Assembly: GCA_947475855.1 (NCBI GenBank)
Contig: CANJPN010000438.1
Coordinates: forward strand, 1-5,595
From: Bradyrhizobiaceae bacterium
GTDB taxonomy: Bacteria > Pseudomonadota > Alphaproteobacteria > Rhizobiales > Hyphomicrobiaceae
Length of the DNA stretch: 5,595 bases
Direction of reading: 5' to 3'
The position numbers and the translations under genes are program-made. Position 1 is the first letter of the stretch. Each line of letters begins with the position of its first letter. The notes below the pieces were generated by a model, which ran no database searches, was not told the origin of the DNA, and was given only the letters and a program-made list of their open reading frames with translations. Below, piece by piece: positions 5,543 through 5,595 of the stretch.

Positions 5543-5595
5543 GGTGGCATCATCGCAGAAGCCGGCCATCGTTTCCAGGCTCATGTAGCGGCGCG
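5513..5595 (-). CDS. C-terminal end of an unidentified protein (runs off the right edge)
   Basis: The frame entering from the right edge on the - strand reads R-R-Y-M-S-L-E-T-M-A-G-F-C-D-D and ends V-R-P-P-A-I-P-A-A before TGA at 5515-5513. Only 26 codons are in view. About four in five end in G or C, which matches the coding style of the neighbours. The sequence looks like an ordinary soluble protein terminus with a Pro/Ala tail. The other two - strand frames stop quickly. The product is not recognised and no function is proposed. Its upstream part lies outside the window. Confidence 0.5.
   Translation of the reverse strand, partial: RRYMSLETMAGFCDDATVRPPAIPAA

Noticed and set aside
1..5595. 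CRISPR array, tRNA, riboswitch, prophage or insertion sequence
   Set aside because: No regularly spaced repeats, cloverleaf, known aptamer consensus, transposase or target-site duplication was found on either strand.

Overview
The window reads as chromosomal DNA from a GC-rich alphaproteobacterium. A member of the Hyphomicrobiales (Bradyrhizobium/Rhodopseudomonas-like) fits best, judging from gene content, strong G/C bias at third codon positions and the palindrome-rich intergenic DNA. This placement is inference, because there is no rRNA or other phylogenetic marker here. No tRNA, CRISPR array, transposase or phage gene was seen.

Layout. (1) On the + strand, positions 2-2019 carry the end of a tripartite tricarboxylate transporter operon: tctB, missing only its first codons, then the complete tctA. 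The binding-protein gene tctC is not in the window and may lie upstream. (2) Positions 2020-2179 separate two convergent transcription units and hold two related bulged palindromes in opposite orientation. Each starts at or one base after a stop codon. (3) On the - strand, from right to left, come a membrane-anchored family 3 solute-binding protein (4216-5115), a calcineurin-like phosphoesterase (3244-4056) and a GT4 glycosyltransferase (2180-3244). The last two overlap by one base (TGATG). (4) Positions 5116-5512 contain no convincing gene but hold a nested palindrome of about 100 bp, a 12-bp perfect palindrome and a G-rich stretch. (5) The right edge has the last 26 codons of an unidentified - strand gene, with a hairpin over its stop codon.

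The most interesting unit is the phosphoesterase/glycosyltransferase pair. The phosphoesterase would usually be labelled UDP-2,3-diacylglucosamine diphosphatase (LpxH-like). Its motif set and its coupling to a GT4 enzyme instead match PlcP and Agt, the phosphate-starvation lipid-remodelling pair of rhizobia, agrobacteria and marine bacteria. In that pathway PlcP removes the phosphorylated headgroup from phospholipid to give diacylglycerol, and Agt glycosylates the diacylglycerol to a phosphorus-free glycolipid. The TctBA proteins are a separate carboxylate uptake system with no evident link to this pair.
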